From: Prevotella sp.
Lineage (GTDB): Bacteria; Bacteroidota; Bacteroidia; Bacteroidales; Bacteroidaceae
Assembly: GCA_017554105.1 (NCBI GenBank)
Contig: JAFZIY010000024.1
Location: forward strand, 107,776-171,775
DNA length: 64,000 nt
Reading direction: 5' to 3'
Shown here: positions 1 to 9,011 of the stretch, one piece after another
Layout of the letters: the number at the start of each line of letters is the position of its first letter
How positions within the stretch are numbered: position 1 is the stretch's first letter
Translations under genes and position numbers: made by a program
Notes under the pieces: model-generated
Seen by the model: only the letters and a program-made list of their open reading frames with translations
What the model was told of the DNA's origin: nothing
Database searches by the model: none

Positions 1-1134
1 GCATTCAAATATAATAGCCTCATTCTTGATGTCGGTCATCGAAATGTCGCTAATCCTGATGCCTTCGGTCTTTCCGCCTCTGCCGATACCGCTCTTGAAT
101 CGGAGTCCGGTGTCTGTTCCTGAGAAGGTGCAACGGCGAACAACAATGTTCTTCATACCGCCTGACACATCGGAACCGATAACAAAACCACCATGGGCAT
201 GGAAAACGGTGTTGTCTTGGATGAGTATATCCTCACAGGGACCTGCCTTGACACCAGATGCTCCTGTTCCGCCTTTCATGCAGATGCCATCGTCGCCGGC
301 ATCAACAACAGAATTTATGATTAATACAGTACGGCAATTACTGAGGTCTATGGCATCTCCGTTTTGTGCATTCCATGGGCAACGCACGGTTACTCCGTCT
401 ATTATCACATTCTCGCAACGCACCGGATGCAAGTGGAATCGTGGTGAGTTCTGTATTGTCACACCTTCAATCTTAACGTTCTTGCAGTCGGTTAGTCTTA
501 CGAGGTCGGCACGCATTTTTTCTTGTTTCTCACCGTCGTCGGCAATGTTGTCATAGTGTTTCAAACCATAAGGTAACCATATAGAGCCGTCAGAAGAAAT
601 CGTTCCGCCCATGTTGGTGAACTCTTTCCATTCCACATCACTTACCTTATTGCGTTTTACTGGCCTCCATTGTGCTCCGTTGCCGTCGATGATTCCTTCA
701 CCCGTGATGCATATGTTTGTACGTTTGCTTGCATTGATGAGTGGGGTAGCCTTTTCTTCCTTCACTCCATCTTTTTCTTTTATGAAAAGTGACTTATCCG
801 GTGAAGCCATAATGATGGCGTTGCGCTCCAGATGTAGGTCAATGTTGTCCTTAAGCGAGATGAGTCCCGTGATATATACTCCTTGCGGAACCACAAGCCT
901 TCCACCACCTTTCTTTTCAAGGGCACTCATTGCCTTTTTGAAGGCCTCCGTGTTGAGCGTGATACCATCGCCGATACCGCCGAAGTCCTTAAGATTTACT
1001 TCGTTGGATGGAATTGTAGGCTCCGAGACTTTTGTCATTGGGGAGGAAAGGTTGGCATAGCAACCAGAATAATCTTTTGCCTCAGCAGCAGTAATAGCCA
1101 GTAATCCCGCTATGAGAACGATAAACCTTTTCAT
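1..1134 (-). CDS. Glycoside hydrolase family 28 polygalacturonase (C-terminus off the window)
   Basis: Secreted pectin-degrading hydrolase that would cleave alpha-1,4-galacturonan in the periplasm or at the cell surface. Read on the - strand from an ATG at 1134, it begins MKRFIVLIAGLLAITAAEA, a clear signal peptide. A pectate-lyase-superfamily entry follows (NLKDFGGIGDG, near residue 50), typical of GH28 beta-helices. Family signatures seen are AGDDGICMKGG (the catalytic Asp pair), HGGFVIGSDVSGG (the catalytic His region) and DTGLRFKSG (the RIK-like substrate-binding strand). 378 codons are present and the frame stays open to the window edge, so the C-terminal end is missing. A TATCTTTG box lies about 55 bases upstream. 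Family assignment is strong; endo versus exo specificity is not visible. Confidence 0.9.
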   Translation of the reverse strand, partial: MKRFIVLIAGLLAITAAEAKDYSGCYANLSSPMTKVSEPTIPSNEVNLKDFGGIGDGITLNTEAFKKAMSALEKKGGGRLVVPQGVYITGLISLKDNIDLHLERNAIIMASPDKSLFIKEKDGVKEEKATPLINASKRTNICITGEGIIDGNGAQWRPVKRNKVSDVEWKEFTNMGGTISSDGSIWLPYGLKHYDNIADDGEKQEKMRADLVRLTDCKNVKIEGVTIQNSPRFHLHPVRCENVIIDGVTVRCPWNAQNGDAIDLSNCRTVLIINSVVDAGDDGICMKGGTGASGVKAGPCEDILIQDNTVFHAHGGFVIGSDVSGGMKNIVVRRCTFSGTDTGLRFKSGIGRGGKTEGIRISDISMTDIKNEAIIFEC

Positions 1135-1187
1135 TGTCTTGTAATTGTTTGTTTGTAGTTTGTTTTAGTATGTTTGTCTTATGGGTG

Positions 1188-1195
1188 CAAAGATA
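1188..1195 (-). promoter_or_regulatory. Bacteroidetes -7 box (TATCTTTG) for the GH28 gene
   Basis: On the - strand this reads TATCTTTG, an exact TAnnTTTG match, about 55 bases before the GH28 start codon. No good TTTG -33 element stands at the usual 19-21 base spacing. Confidence 0.55.
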
Positions 1196-1396
1196 TGAAT
1201 TAAAAAACAAATAAGTGCAATTGTAACAACATTTTGTTACCGACATAACACTATTTAAATAATCGACAATTTACAATTTATTGCCGGTAATTCACATCTT
1301 ATACGACTTTCAACTCCAAAAAGCTAACTCCTTACTACAAAAAAGATGCCCCTGCAATGAGCGAACTCAAATACAGGGGCGGGTGAAAGGAGGAGG

Positions 1397-1469
<73 letters not shown>

Positions 1470-1608
1470 AATTTTTCTGTTTGCGGGTGCAAAGGTACAA
1501 CTTTTTATTGTATTATCTCCTCACCTGTTCCAATTTTTGTTTGGCATTATTGTTTTTTAACAAATGACCGTTTCTCATTATCAGCCTTTCGCCTGTTTCA
1601 AATAAAAT

Positions 1609-1636
1609 AATCCCGTAGTTACACAACTACGGGATT
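1609..1636 (-). terminator. Intrinsic terminator of rpsA
   Basis: A perfect 12-bp stem with a four-base loop, 33 bases beyond the rpsA stop. On the - strand the stem is followed by the T-rich run ATTTTATTT. Confidence 0.85.
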
Positions 1637-1669
1637 ACATTTATTCAATTAATAAAGGAATAATTCCGA

Positions 1670-3445
1670 TTATTCGCCCTTTTCAAGCTTAGCCTTGAGT
1701 TCTGCAAGACCTGCGATGTCGCCGAGAGTGGTGCTGGCAGCAACGTTATTGATTGCTGGACCTTCCTCTTTCTTTGCTGCACGAGGCTTGCGAGCAGCCT
1801 TCTTAGGCTCTTCCTTAGCGTCCTCGAAGGTGCGGCTGTGAGAAAGAATGATACGCTTTGTCTCCTTAACGAACTCTATTACCTTGAAGTCGAGCTCCTC
1901 ACCGAGCTGAGCCTGTGAGCCGTCCTCCTTGATGAGGTGCTTAGGAGTAGCAAATCCTTCGCCACCTTCGTTGAGAGCGATAACGGCACCCTTGTCGATA
2001 ACTTCTGTAATCTTTCCTTTGTGAACAGATCCTGGAGTGTACAGGGTCTCGTAAGTGTCCCAAGGATTCTCTTCGAGTTGCTTGTGTCCGAGTGAAAGAC
2101 GACGGTTCTCTTTGTCTATCTCAAGAACTACAACGTCGATTTCTGCTCCAACCTGTGTGAACTCTGATGGGTGCTTAACCTTCTTTGTCCAAGAGAGGTC
2201 GCTGATGTGGATAAGACCGTCAACGCCTTCCTCAAGTTCTACGAAGATACCGAAGTTTGTGAAGTTGCGAACCTTAGCGGTGTGCTTGCTTCCAACAGGA
2301 TACTTAACCTCGATTGTCTCCCATGGATCTTCCTTAAGCTGCTTGATGCCGAGAGACATCTTGCGCTCCTCGCGGTCGAGAGTAAGGATAACAGCCTCTA
2401 CCTCGTCGCCAACGTGCATGAATTCCTGTGCACTGCGGAGGTGCTGGCTCCAAGACATCTCAGAAACGTGTATAAGTCCTTCAACGCCCGGTGCAATCTC
2501 AACGAATGCGCCGTAGTCAGCGATAACGACAACCTTACCCTTAACATGGTCACCAACCTGAAGGTCTGCGCTGAGAGCATCCCATGGGTGTGGAGTAAGC
2601 TGCTTCAAGCCGAGAGCAATGCGTTTCTTCTCGTCGTCGAAGTCAAGAATAACAACATTGATTTTCTGGTCGAGAGCAACCACTTCGTGTGGATCGCTTA
2701 CGCGGCCCCAAGAAAGGTCTGTGATATGGATGAGTCCGTCAACACCACCGAGGTCAACGAATACACCGTAAGAAGTGATGTTCTTAACGGTACCCTCGAG
2801 AATCTGACCCTTCTCGAGCTTGCCGATGATTTCCTTCTTCTGTGCCTCGAGTTCTGCCTCGATAAGTGCCTTGTGTGAAACTACTACGTTGCGGTATTCC
2901 TGGTTGATCTTAACAACCTTGAATTCCATTGTCTTGCCTACGAATACATCGTAGTCACGTATTGGGTGAACGTCAATCTGGCTACCTGGCAAGAATGCCT
3001 CGATGCCAAATACATCTACGATCATACCGCCCTTAGTGCGGCACTTCACGTAACCCTGGATAACCTCATTGTTATCAAGAGCAGCGTTAACACGCTCCCA
3101 ACTCTTGCTGACACGAGCCTTCTTGTGTGAAAGCAACAGTTGGCCTTTGCGGTCCTCCTGGTTTTCAACGTAAACTTCAACGATGTCGCCAACCTTAAGG
3201 TCTGGGTTGTAACGGAACTCGCTTGCAGGAATGATACCATCACTCTTGTAACCGATGTTTACGATAACCTCTTTCTTGTCAACGGAGATAACCTTACCGT
3301 CAACAACTTGATGCTCAGAAACCTTGTTAAGGGTTTCGTCGTAAGCCTTCTCAAGTTCTTCTTTGCTTACATTTGCGCTGCTGCCATTCTCGAATTCTTC
3401 CCAGTTGAAGTCTTCCAGTGGCTGAACGTTCTTTAAATCTGACAT
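1670..3445 (-). CDS. rpsA: 30S ribosomal protein S1
   Basis: RNA-binding ribosomal protein that helps recruit mRNA to the 30S subunit. At 591 residues it has the six S1 (OB-fold) repeats of full-length bacterial S1, at roughly residues 45-112, 125-195, 212-283, 296-371, 381-457 and 468-540. Repeats 3-5 carry the canonical GVDGLIH[IV]S/TD-LSW pattern. A Lys/Ala-rich, low-complexity tail (KKAARKPRAAKK) follows. The gene is monocistronic, with its own terminator and a TAACTTTG box about 85 bases upstream; the leader between holds a small hairpin. S1 matters in this phylum because its mRNAs lack Shine-Dalgarno sequences. Confidence 0.97.
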   Translation of the reverse strand: MSDLKNVQPLEDFNWEEFENGSSANVSKEELEKAYDETLNKVSEHQVVDGKVISVDKKEVIVNIGYKSDGIIPASEFRYNPDLKVGDIVEVYVENQEDRKGQLLLSHKKARVSKSWERVNAALDNNEVIQGYVKCRTKGGMIVDVFGIEAFLPGSQIDVHPIRDYDVFVGKTMEFKVVKINQEYRNVVVSHKALIEAELEAQKKEIIGKLEKGQILEGTVKNITSYGVFVDLGGVDGLIHITDLSWGRVSDPHEVVALDQKINVVILDFDDEKKRIALGLKQLTPHPWDALSADLQVGDHVKGKVVVIADYGAFVEIAPGVEGLIHVSEMSWSQHLRSAQEFMHVGDEVEAVILTLDREERKMSLGIKQLKEDPWETIEVKYPVGSKHTAKVRNFTNFGIFVELEEGVDGLIHISDLSWTKKVKHPSEFTQVGAEIDVVVLEIDKENRRLSLGHKQLEENPWDTYETLYTPGSVHKGKITEVIDKGAVIALNEGGEGFATPKHLIKEDGSQAQLGEELDFKVIEFVKETKRIILSHSRTFEDAKEEPKKAARKPRAAKKEEGPAINNVAASTTLGDIAGLAELKAKLEKGE

Positions 3446-3500
3446 AAAAAATTAAATTGTTATTAATAAAGTTAGACTTTATGTGAATTAACTCATGCCA

Positions 3501-3534
3501 TGCGGCAAAAAACCGCAAAGCGGGTGCAAAGTTA
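3501..3534 (-). promoter_or_regulatory. rpsA promoter box and leader hairpin
   Basis: On the - strand 3534-3527 reads TAACTTTG, an exact -7 match. Just downstream the leader can fold TGCGG/CCGCA around a T-rich loop (3501-3517), about 55 bases before the ATG. The hairpin could be an autoregulatory site; that is inference. Confidence 0.5.
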
Positions 3535-3646
3535 CAAAAAATATTTTATATGGCGTTATCTTGTTGAAAATCTTTGCTTTACATGGTAGTCTTTATCGCC
3601 AATTTAAGCATAATTAACATACCGGTCGCTATATAGCAAAAGAAAA

Positions 3647-3671
3647 CCGCCAAACTCTTGGAGTCTGGCGG
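3647..3671 (-). terminator. Intrinsic terminator of the small lipoprotein gene
   Basis: An 11-bp stem with one mismatch and a three-base loop, 30 bases past the stop codon of the gene at 3702. On the - strand it is followed by TTTTCTTTT. Confidence 0.85.
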
Positions 3672-3701
3672 CAATTTTCAATGCTTTTCTGTTCGAGCTA
3701 A

Positions 3702-3875
3702 TTATTTAGCAGAATCAGCAGCAACAGTGTCAGCTGGAGTAGCAACTGAATCAGCAGCGCTGTCAGCAACAACTGTAGAATCAGCATTCTGAACATCGTT
3801 GTTTGCCTTCTGCTCAGTGCAAGATGCGAATGAGATAGCTGCGATAGCTACGAACATTAAAACTAACTTTTTCAT
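3702..3875 (-). CDS. Small Ala/Asp/Ser-rich lipoprotein
   Basis: A 57-residue lipoprotein. The start MKKLVLMFVAIAAISFASC at 3875 gives a textbook signal peptide with lipobox SFAS-C; an upstream in-frame start would put 18 extra residues before the signal and is unlikely. The mature part is only about 38 residues and is made of degenerate ADS(T/A)V repeats. No domain is recognisable and its function is unknown. It has its own terminator and stands alone between rpsA and mtaB. Small lipoproteins of this kind are common in Bacteroidales. Confidence 0.75.
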   Translation of the reverse strand: MKKLVLMFVAIAAISFASCTEQKANNDVQNADSTVVADSAADSVATPADTVAADSAK

Positions 3876-4110
3876 TTTCTTTGCTTTTTTAATCTGTAAA
3901 ACAATCATTTGTTTATTAAAACGGTGCAAAGGTAAGTATTTTTTTTAATACGTTGTTCTTTTTTTTGAGTTTTTTTTTGATGTTTTTGTAACTTTTTTGC
4001 AACGTACTGAAAATCAGCTAATTACAAATGTTTAATAACTGTTAAATATTTCATTCCTTCTTAGACACTGCTAAAAAAACTGTTTTTTAGTGTATTTCCG
4101 CAGAATTTTG

Positions 4111-4118
4111 TATCTTTG
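4111..4118 (+). promoter_or_regulatory. Bacteroidetes -7 box (TATCTTTG) for mtaB
   Basis: An exact TAnnTTTG match. Transcription would begin near 4124, which rules out a start at 4121 and supports the ATG at 4163 or 4169 for mtaB. Confidence 0.6.
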
Positions 4119-4168
4119 CAGTGGTTTTCATTCTCATGCGCTCGCGCGTATATATTATAATAATGTAT

Positions 4169-5512
4169 ATGATAGATACTGCAGTATTCCATAATAAGAC
4201 CGCAAAGTATGTTACATTGGGCTGTAAGTTGAATTTCTCAGAAACTTCTACTTTCAGCAAGATGTTGCAAGAGATGGGCGTACGAACCGTTGACAAGGGT
4301 GAGAAAGCCGACCTGTGTATGGTTAATACCTGTAGTGTGACGGAAGTAGCCGACCACAAATGCCGTCAGGCAATACACAAGATTGTCAGGGAAAACCCTG
4401 GTGCCTTTGTCGTTGTGACGGGCTGCTATGCTCAACTTGAGGCCCCGAAGGTGGCAAAGATACCAGGAGTGAGTCTTGTGCTTGGAAGTGACGAGAAGGC
4501 AAATCTTATTCAGTTCCTTTCCGAAGAGTGGGGTAAGACGCAGGAAGGTACTTCCGAGAGTGGTGTCTATCATGTGGTAAAGACAAAGGACATCAAGTCG
4601 TTTGCCCCATCATGCTCACGAGGTAACCGTACTAGATATTTCCTGAAGGTTCAGGACGGATGCGACTATTTCTGCACGTATTGCACAATACCGTATGCGC
4701 GCGGTTTCAGTCGTAACCCATCTATCGCTTCTTTGGTCAAACAGGCAGAGCAGACAGCGAGTGAAGGAGGTAAGGAGATAGTTCTCACGGGCGTGAACAT
4801 CGGTGATTTCGGGAAGTCAACAGGTGACTCTTTTCTTGATTTGCTAAAGGCGTTGGATGCGGTTGATGGCATCAAGAGGTATCGCATCAGCAGCATAGAA
4901 CCCGACCTTCTTACCGATGAGATGATTTCTTTCTGTGCCCAAAGCAAGAGTTTTATGCCTCATTTCCATATTCCTCTGCAGAGTGGAAGCGATGAGGTGT
5001 TGAAACTGATGCACAGGAGATACGACACAGCATTGTTCGTTCATAAGATAAGACTCATCAAGGAGGCGATGCCAGATGCCTTCATCGGAGTTGATGTCAT
5101 GGTAGGAACGAGAGGCGAGACGGACGAGAGGTTTGAAGAATGCTACCGTCTGCTTGAAAGCCTTGATGTCTCCCAACTGCATGTCTTTCCATACTCAGAG
5201 CGTCCTGGCACCGCGGCACTCAAGATTCCGTACGTTGTCAATGATGCCGAGAAGAAAAGACGGTCGCATGCGTTGCTTGAAATGTCTGACAGGAAGACCC
5301 ATTCTTTCTATGAAAGATATATCGGAACAGAGGCAGAAGTGCTGTTTGAGAAGGCGGCGAAGGGAAGGTATATGCATGGCTTTACGCGTAATTACATTAG
5401 GGTAGAACTTCCGCCACGACTTGCAAGCGAGGAGCTCGACAATCAGCTTGTGATGGTTCGTCTTGGCGATTTCAATCATGACGGTTCTGCTTTAAGATGT
5501 GAAATAATATAA
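4169..5512 (+). CDS. mtaB: tRNA t6A37 methylthiotransferase MtaB
   Basis: Radical-SAM enzyme that adds a methylthio group to t6A at position 37 of ANN-decoding tRNAs (ms2t6A). At 447 residues from this start, it shows the N-terminal UPF0004 [4Fe-4S] cysteines C19 (TLGCKLN), C55 (NTCSVT) and C86 (TGCYAQ), then the radical-SAM CxxxCxxC motif at C165/C169/C172 (GCDYFCTYC). TLGCKLN identifies the MtaB branch rather than MiaB or RimO. The ATG at 4169 (or 4163) is preferred because the promoter box lies at 4111-4118. A glycosyltransferase gene follows after 10 bases, so the two are probably co-transcribed. Confidence 0.93.
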   Translation: MIDTAVFHNKTAKYVTLGCKLNFSETSTFSKMLQEMGVRTVDKGEKADLCMVNTCSVTEVADHKCRQAIHKIVRENPGAFVVVTGCYAQLEAPKVAKIPGVSLVLGSDEKANLIQFLSEEWGKTQEGTSESGVYHVVKTKDIKSFAPSCSRGNRTRYFLKVQDGCDYFCTYCTIPYARGFSRNPSIASLVKQAEQTASEGGKEIVLTGVNIGDFGKSTGDSFLDLLKALDAVDGIKRYRISSIEPDLLTDEMISFCAQSKSFMPHFHIPLQSGSDEVLKLMHRRYDTALFVHKIRLIKEAMPDAFIGVDVMVGTRGETDERFEECYRLLESLDVSQLHVFPYSERPGTAALKIPYVVNDAEKKRRSHALLEMSDRKTHSFYERYIGTEAEVLFEKAAKGRYMHGFTRNYIRVELPPRLASEELDNQLVMVRLGDFNHDGSALRCEII

Positions 5513-5522
5513 TACTCTGACG

Positions 5523-6554
5523 ATGGACAAGGTAGCAATAGTGATTTTGAACTGGAATGGTGAGAAGATGCTCCGCAAGTTCTTGCCTTCTGTGATTGAG
5601 CATTCGTCTCCGGCTCATATCTATGTCGCCGACAACGCCTCTACTGACGGTTCCTTGGCAATGCTGGAAGAGCATTTCCCTCAGGTCAGAAGGATTGTGC
5701 TTGACAGGAACTGGGGTTTTGCCGAAGGCTATAACAAGGCCCTTGCCGAGGTGGAAGCAGAGTATTATGTCCTGTTGAACAGTGACGTGGAGACACCCTC
5801 ACGATGGCTTGAGCCTCTTGTTGACTTCATGGATTCCCACAAGGACGTGGCGGCATGTCAGCCCAAGTTGCTCTCAGAGAGCGAGCGTGACAAGTTCGAG
5901 TATGCGGGAGCAAGTGGCGGTTTCATAGATCGTTATGGTTACCCTTTCTGCAGAGGCAGGGTATTCGATGTCGTGGAGAAAGATAATGGACAGTATGATG
6001 ATGTGTGCGATATTTTCTGGGCTACAGGCGCATGTCTGATGATAAGGTCGGAGGACTATTGGAAAGTTGGCGGGCTTGATGGCCGTTTCTTTGCGCACAA
6101 TGAGGAAATCGACCTTTGCTGGCGTCTCCACCTTATGGGCCGTCGCATTTGCTGCATTCCTGAGAGTTATGTATATCATGTCGGCGGCGGCACCTTACCT
6201 AAGGGAAGTTCCCGGAAGACATACCTAAACTTCCGCAATAACCTTACGATGCTATACAAGAACCTGCCTGAGGACGAACTCCGCAAGGCGATGATTGTGC
6301 GTTGGTTCCTCGACTATGTGGCGGCATGGCATACTCTGGTGTTCAATGGCAATGTCGGCGACTTCAAGGCGATATACAAGGCGCGCCATTCCTTCAGGAA
6401 ATGGAGGAAGGATTTTGTTGATGACAGGAAAAAGATACAGTCATCTGCGGTTGCAAGGAACATCCCGGAGCATAAAAAAATAAGCATTCTGTGGCAGTAT
6501 TATGTAAAAAAACACAAAACATACGGTAATTTGTTTAAACAAAACTTAATGTAA
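5523..6554 (+). CDS. Family 2 glycosyltransferase
   Basis: A 343-residue GT-A fold glycosyltransferase of the rhamnosyltransferase-like GT2 group, probably transferring a nucleotide-activated sugar to a surface polysaccharide or lipid carrier. It shows VAIVILNWNG at the N-terminus, the nucleotide-binding DNASTDGS near residue 40, and the metal-binding region LLNSDVETP near residue 85. An acceptor-site-like acidic motif HNEEIDLCWR lies near residue 197. There is no polysaccharide cluster around it; it follows mtaB closely and probably shares its transcript. Donor and acceptor cannot be predicted. Confidence 0.88.
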   Translation: MDKVAIVILNWNGEKMLRKFLPSVIEHSSPAHIYVADNASTDGSLAMLEEHFPQVRRIVLDRNWGFAEGYNKALAEVEAEYYVLLNSDVETPSRWLEPLVDFMDSHKDVAACQPKLLSESERDKFEYAGASGGFIDRYGYPFCRGRVFDVVEKDNGQYDDVCDIFWATGACLMIRSEDYWKVGGLDGRFFAHNEEIDLCWRLHLMGRRICCIPESYVYHVGGGTLPKGSSRKTYLNFRNNLTMLYKNLPEDELRKAMIVRWFLDYVAAWHTLVFNGNVGDFKAIYKARHSFRKWRKDFVDDRKKIQSSAVARNIPEHKKISILWQYYVKKHKTYGNLFKQNLM

Positions 6555-6635
6555 GGCATTCTGTTTAAACCACTTATACGTACGTTCGTCATAAAACTGG
6601 TTTTAATAAAAAATATGTATAAAAGAATCAGAGTT

Positions 6636-7109
6636 ATGAAAAAAGTATTTTTAACGTTGGTTGCCGCAATGGCAATGAGTTACGCAACGGCACAGGAGAT
6701 GCCATCAAGGGATAACGATAGAACAGAGATGATGACCCGTGAGTTGGACCTCACTCCCGAACAGGCAGAAAAGGTTAAGGCACTTAACGAGAAGTATCCC
6801 GAGTTGATGCGTTTTAATCGTGGTGGTCATCGCCCTGGTGGTCGCCCTGGTGACGGTCCTCGTCCTAACAGAGATCAGAAGGTTGACGGCACGACAGGTG
6901 CTACAGCACAGCAGCCACAGCAACCGCAGCAGATGCAGCGTCCATCACGTGAGGAGATGGAAAAGAGAATGCAAGAGCGCAGGAAGCAACGTGAGGCTTA
7001 CGAGGCAGAACTGAAGACAATCCTCACGGAAGAGCAGTTCGAGAAATATGAGAAAAGCAAGCCACAGCCAAGAGGCCCCAGGCCAGGATTTGGTGGTCCT
7101 CGCCAATAA
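6636..7109 (+). CDS. Secreted DUF4890/Spy-like LTxxQ protein
   Basis: A 157-residue exported protein. The start at 6636 (MKKVFLTLVAAMAMSYATAQ) gives a clean signal peptide; the in-frame ATG seven codons earlier only adds charged residues. The mature part has two helical LTPEQ-type segments (LDLTPEQAEKVKALNEKYPEL and ILTEEQFEKYEK), as in Spy/CpxP-like periplasmic proteins. A flexible Gly/Pro/Arg tract (GGHRPGGRPGDGPRP) and a Gln/Pro run separate them. A role as a small periplasmic chaperone or stress sensor is inference. A terminator follows at 7135-7158. Confidence 0.75.
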   Translation: MKKVFLTLVAAMAMSYATAQEMPSRDNDRTEMMTRELDLTPEQAEKVKALNEKYPELMRFNRGGHRPGGRPGDGPRPNRDQKVDGTTGATAQQPQQPQQMQRPSREEMEKRMQERRKQREAYEAELKTILTEEQFEKYEKSKPQPRGPRPGFGGPRQ

Positions 7110-7134
7110 ATACATTAAATAATAGAATAAATAA

Positions 7135-7158
7135 GAGCCAAGGCATTAGCCCTGGCTC
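7135..7158 (+). terminator. Terminator between the Spy-like gene and glyA
   Basis: The stem pairs GAGCCA-GG with CC-TGGCTC, with one bulged A, and is followed by CTTTTTTTA on the + strand. It sits between two convergent genes and may serve both. Confidence 0.8.
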
Positions 7159-7190
7159 CTTTTTTTATATCAACTATTCAGTTTCTCCTT

Positions 7191-8471
7191 TTAATAGGCA
7201 AAAAGAGGATAGTCCTTCATTGTCTCGTTCACACGTGCGCGAACGCTTGCGATTACCTCCTCGTTCTCCGGGTCATTGAGCACAGTCTCGATAAGTTCGG
7301 CAATGAGAACCATAAGGTCTTCCTTTGCACCACGGGTGGTGATGGCGGGAGTTCCGAGACGCAGACCAGATGTCTGGAATGCAGAACGGCTATCGAAAGG
7401 AACCATGTTCTTGTTCACCGTGATGTCGGCAGCAACGAGGGCATTCTCAGCCACCTTACCAGTAAGGTCAGGATACTTGGAACGCAGGTCAACGAGCATT
7501 GAGTGGTTGTCGGTACCACCGCTTACGATGTTGAAGCCGCGCTTGATAAGCTCGTCTGCCAGCACTTTTGCATTCTTCTGCACCTGCTTTGCCCACTCTT
7601 TGAACTCTGGTTGCAATGCCTCTCCGAAAGCCACGGCCTTCGCTGCGATGACATGCTCCAGTGGTCCTCCCTGCTGTCCGGGGAACACGGCGCTGTTGAG
7701 CAACTGGCTCATCATCTTTGTAACGCCCTTTGGAGTCTTCAGTCCCCAAGGATTCTCGAAGTCTTTTCCCATCAAGATGATACCTCCGCGAGGACCGCGC
7801 AGTGTCTTATGTGTCGTCGATGTCACGATGTGAGCATATTTCACAGGGTTCTCGAGCAATCCTGCTGCTATGAGACCGGCTGGGTGCGCCATGTCAATCA
7901 TCAGCAATGCACCTACCTTGTCGGCAATCTCGCGCATACGCTTGTAGTCCCATTCACGGCTGTATGCTGAGCCACCGCCGATAATCAGTTTCGGCTTGTG
8001 CTCCAGGGCGAGAGCCTCCATCTCGTCATAGTCAACGCGGCCAGTCTCCTTGTTCAGGTTATATCCTATCGGATTGTAGAGGATACCGCTGGTGTTTACG
8101 AGTGAACCATGTGAGAGGTGACCACCGTGGTCGAGATTCATTCCCATGAATGTGTCGCCTGGTTTCAGCACTGCAAGCAGCACTGCGGCATTGGCCTGTG
8201 CTCCTGAGTGTGGCTGTACGTTGGCATATTCTGCTCCGAAGAGTTTGCATACACGGTCTATTGCCAACTGCTCCACTTGGTCAACCACTTGGCATCCGCC
8301 GTAGTAGCGTTTGCTGGGATAACCCTCGGCATACTTGTTGGTAAGGTATGAGCCCATAGCCTCCATTACCTGGTCACTAACAAAGTTTTCTGAAGCAATC
8401 AGCTCCATGCCTTTCAGTTGGCGCTGGTGTTCTTTCTCGATTAACTCGAAAATCTGGTCGTCTCTTTTCAT
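7191..8471 (-). CDS. glyA: Serine hydroxymethyltransferase
   Basis: PLP enzyme that interconverts serine and glycine with tetrahydrofolate, the main source of one-carbon units. The start at 8471 ([18 protein letters not shown]) gives 426 residues, the normal bacterial length; the upstream extension of 18 residues lacks homology-like character. The PLP-binding lysine lies in [14 protein letters not shown] near residue 236, and the substrate region IASENFVS is near residue 25. A TACCTTTG box lies 41 bases upstream. Functionally it pairs with the glycine-cleavage operon at 55.5-62.3 kb. Confidence 0.97.
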   Translation of the reverse strand: MKRDDQIFELIEKEHQRQLKGMELIASENFVSDQVMEAMGSYLTNKYAEGYPSKRYYGGCQVVDQVEQLAIDRVCKLFGAEYANVQPHSGAQANAAVLLAVLKPGDTFMGMNLDHGGHLSHGSLVNTSGILYNPIGYNLNKETGRVDYDEMEALALEHKPKLIIGGGSAYSREWDYKRMREIADKVGALLMIDMAHPAGLIAAGLLENPVKYAHIVTSTTHKTLRGPRGGIILMGKDFENPWGLKTPKGVTKMMSQLLNSAVFPGQQGGPLEHVIAAKAVAFGEALQPEFKEWAKQVQKNAKVLADELIKRGFNIVSGGTDNHSMLVDLRSKYPDLTGKVAENALVAADITVNKNMVPFDSRSAFQTSGLRLGTPAITTRGAKEDLMVLIAELIETVLNDPENEEVIASVRARVNETMKDYPLFAY

Positions 8472-8511
8472 TATCTTTATTCTGTAAATATAAGGTGATT
8501 GATTTTCGATG

Positions 8512-8519
8512 CAAAGGTA
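8512..8519 (-). promoter_or_regulatory. Bacteroidetes -7 box (TACCTTTG) for glyA
   Basis: An exact TAnnTTTG match on the - strand, giving a leader of about 35 bases before the glyA ATG. Confidence 0.55.
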
Positions 8520-8667
8520 GTGCAAGAAGAGCAGATTACCAAATTTTTACATCTGTTTTTTCGAATAACGCTTCTTCTTTAGTTTCTTGTCTTTGCTATA
8601 CATCATGGTTGAAGAAGTGTTTACATTATTTAACTGTGACAAGGTGGCAGTTTCGGTGGAATGTTCG

Positions 8668-8675
8668 TATATTTG
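8668..8675 (+). promoter_or_regulatory. Bacteroidetes -7 box (TATATTTG) for the PepSY-like gene
   Basis: TATATTTG, 43 bases before the ATG at 8718. It would also transcribe menE. Confidence 0.5.
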
Positions 8676-8717
8676 CGGTCAACTAAAACATGTAAAACAA
8701 CCTAAAAGACTAACGAA

Positions 8718-8981
8718 ATGAGAAAGTTCAAGTTCTTTATTGTGCTCATGATGTCACTTTTTGTTTTCGCGGCTTGTGACGAAGACAAAATCATTACCAC
8801 AGAACAGTTGCCGGAAGCAGCCAAGGCTTATATTCAGAAGTCTTATCCCGGTATCGGTGTTACATACGCCAAGAAGAGTTCCGAGTTGTTTAAGACCAAG
8901 TATGAGGTGCGTCTTGACAATGGACTTGAGATAGAGTTCGATAGCGATGGCGCGCCTGTGGACATTGATGCCGACGATTAA
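8718..8981 (+). CDS. PepSY-like (BLIP-fold) lipoprotein
   Basis: An 87-residue lipoprotein with signal and lipobox MRKFKFFIVLMMSLFVFAAC. The mature part reads LPEAAKAYIQKSYPGIGV, then KTKYEVRLDNGLEIEFDSDG, the hallmark of the short putative beta-lactamase-inhibitor-like PepSY domain of Bacteroidales; paralogues often have two such repeats, this one has one. The very acidic C-terminus (DIDADD) may bind cations. Its function is unknown; PepSY-like proteins are thought to act as periplasmic inhibitors or sensors. It lies 30 bases before menE in the same direction. Confidence 0.75.
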   Translation: MRKFKFFIVLMMSLFVFAACDEDKIITTEQLPEAAKAYIQKSYPGIGVTYAKKSSELFKTKYEVRLDNGLEIEFDSDGAPVDIDADD

Positions 8982-9011
8982 TCAGGGGTAATATACTTTA
9001 ATATCTTCAGG

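Noticed and set aside
26-1104. + strand frames over the first kilobase
   Set aside because: They are antisense to the GH28 gene, whose signal peptide and catalytic motifs on the - strand are clear.
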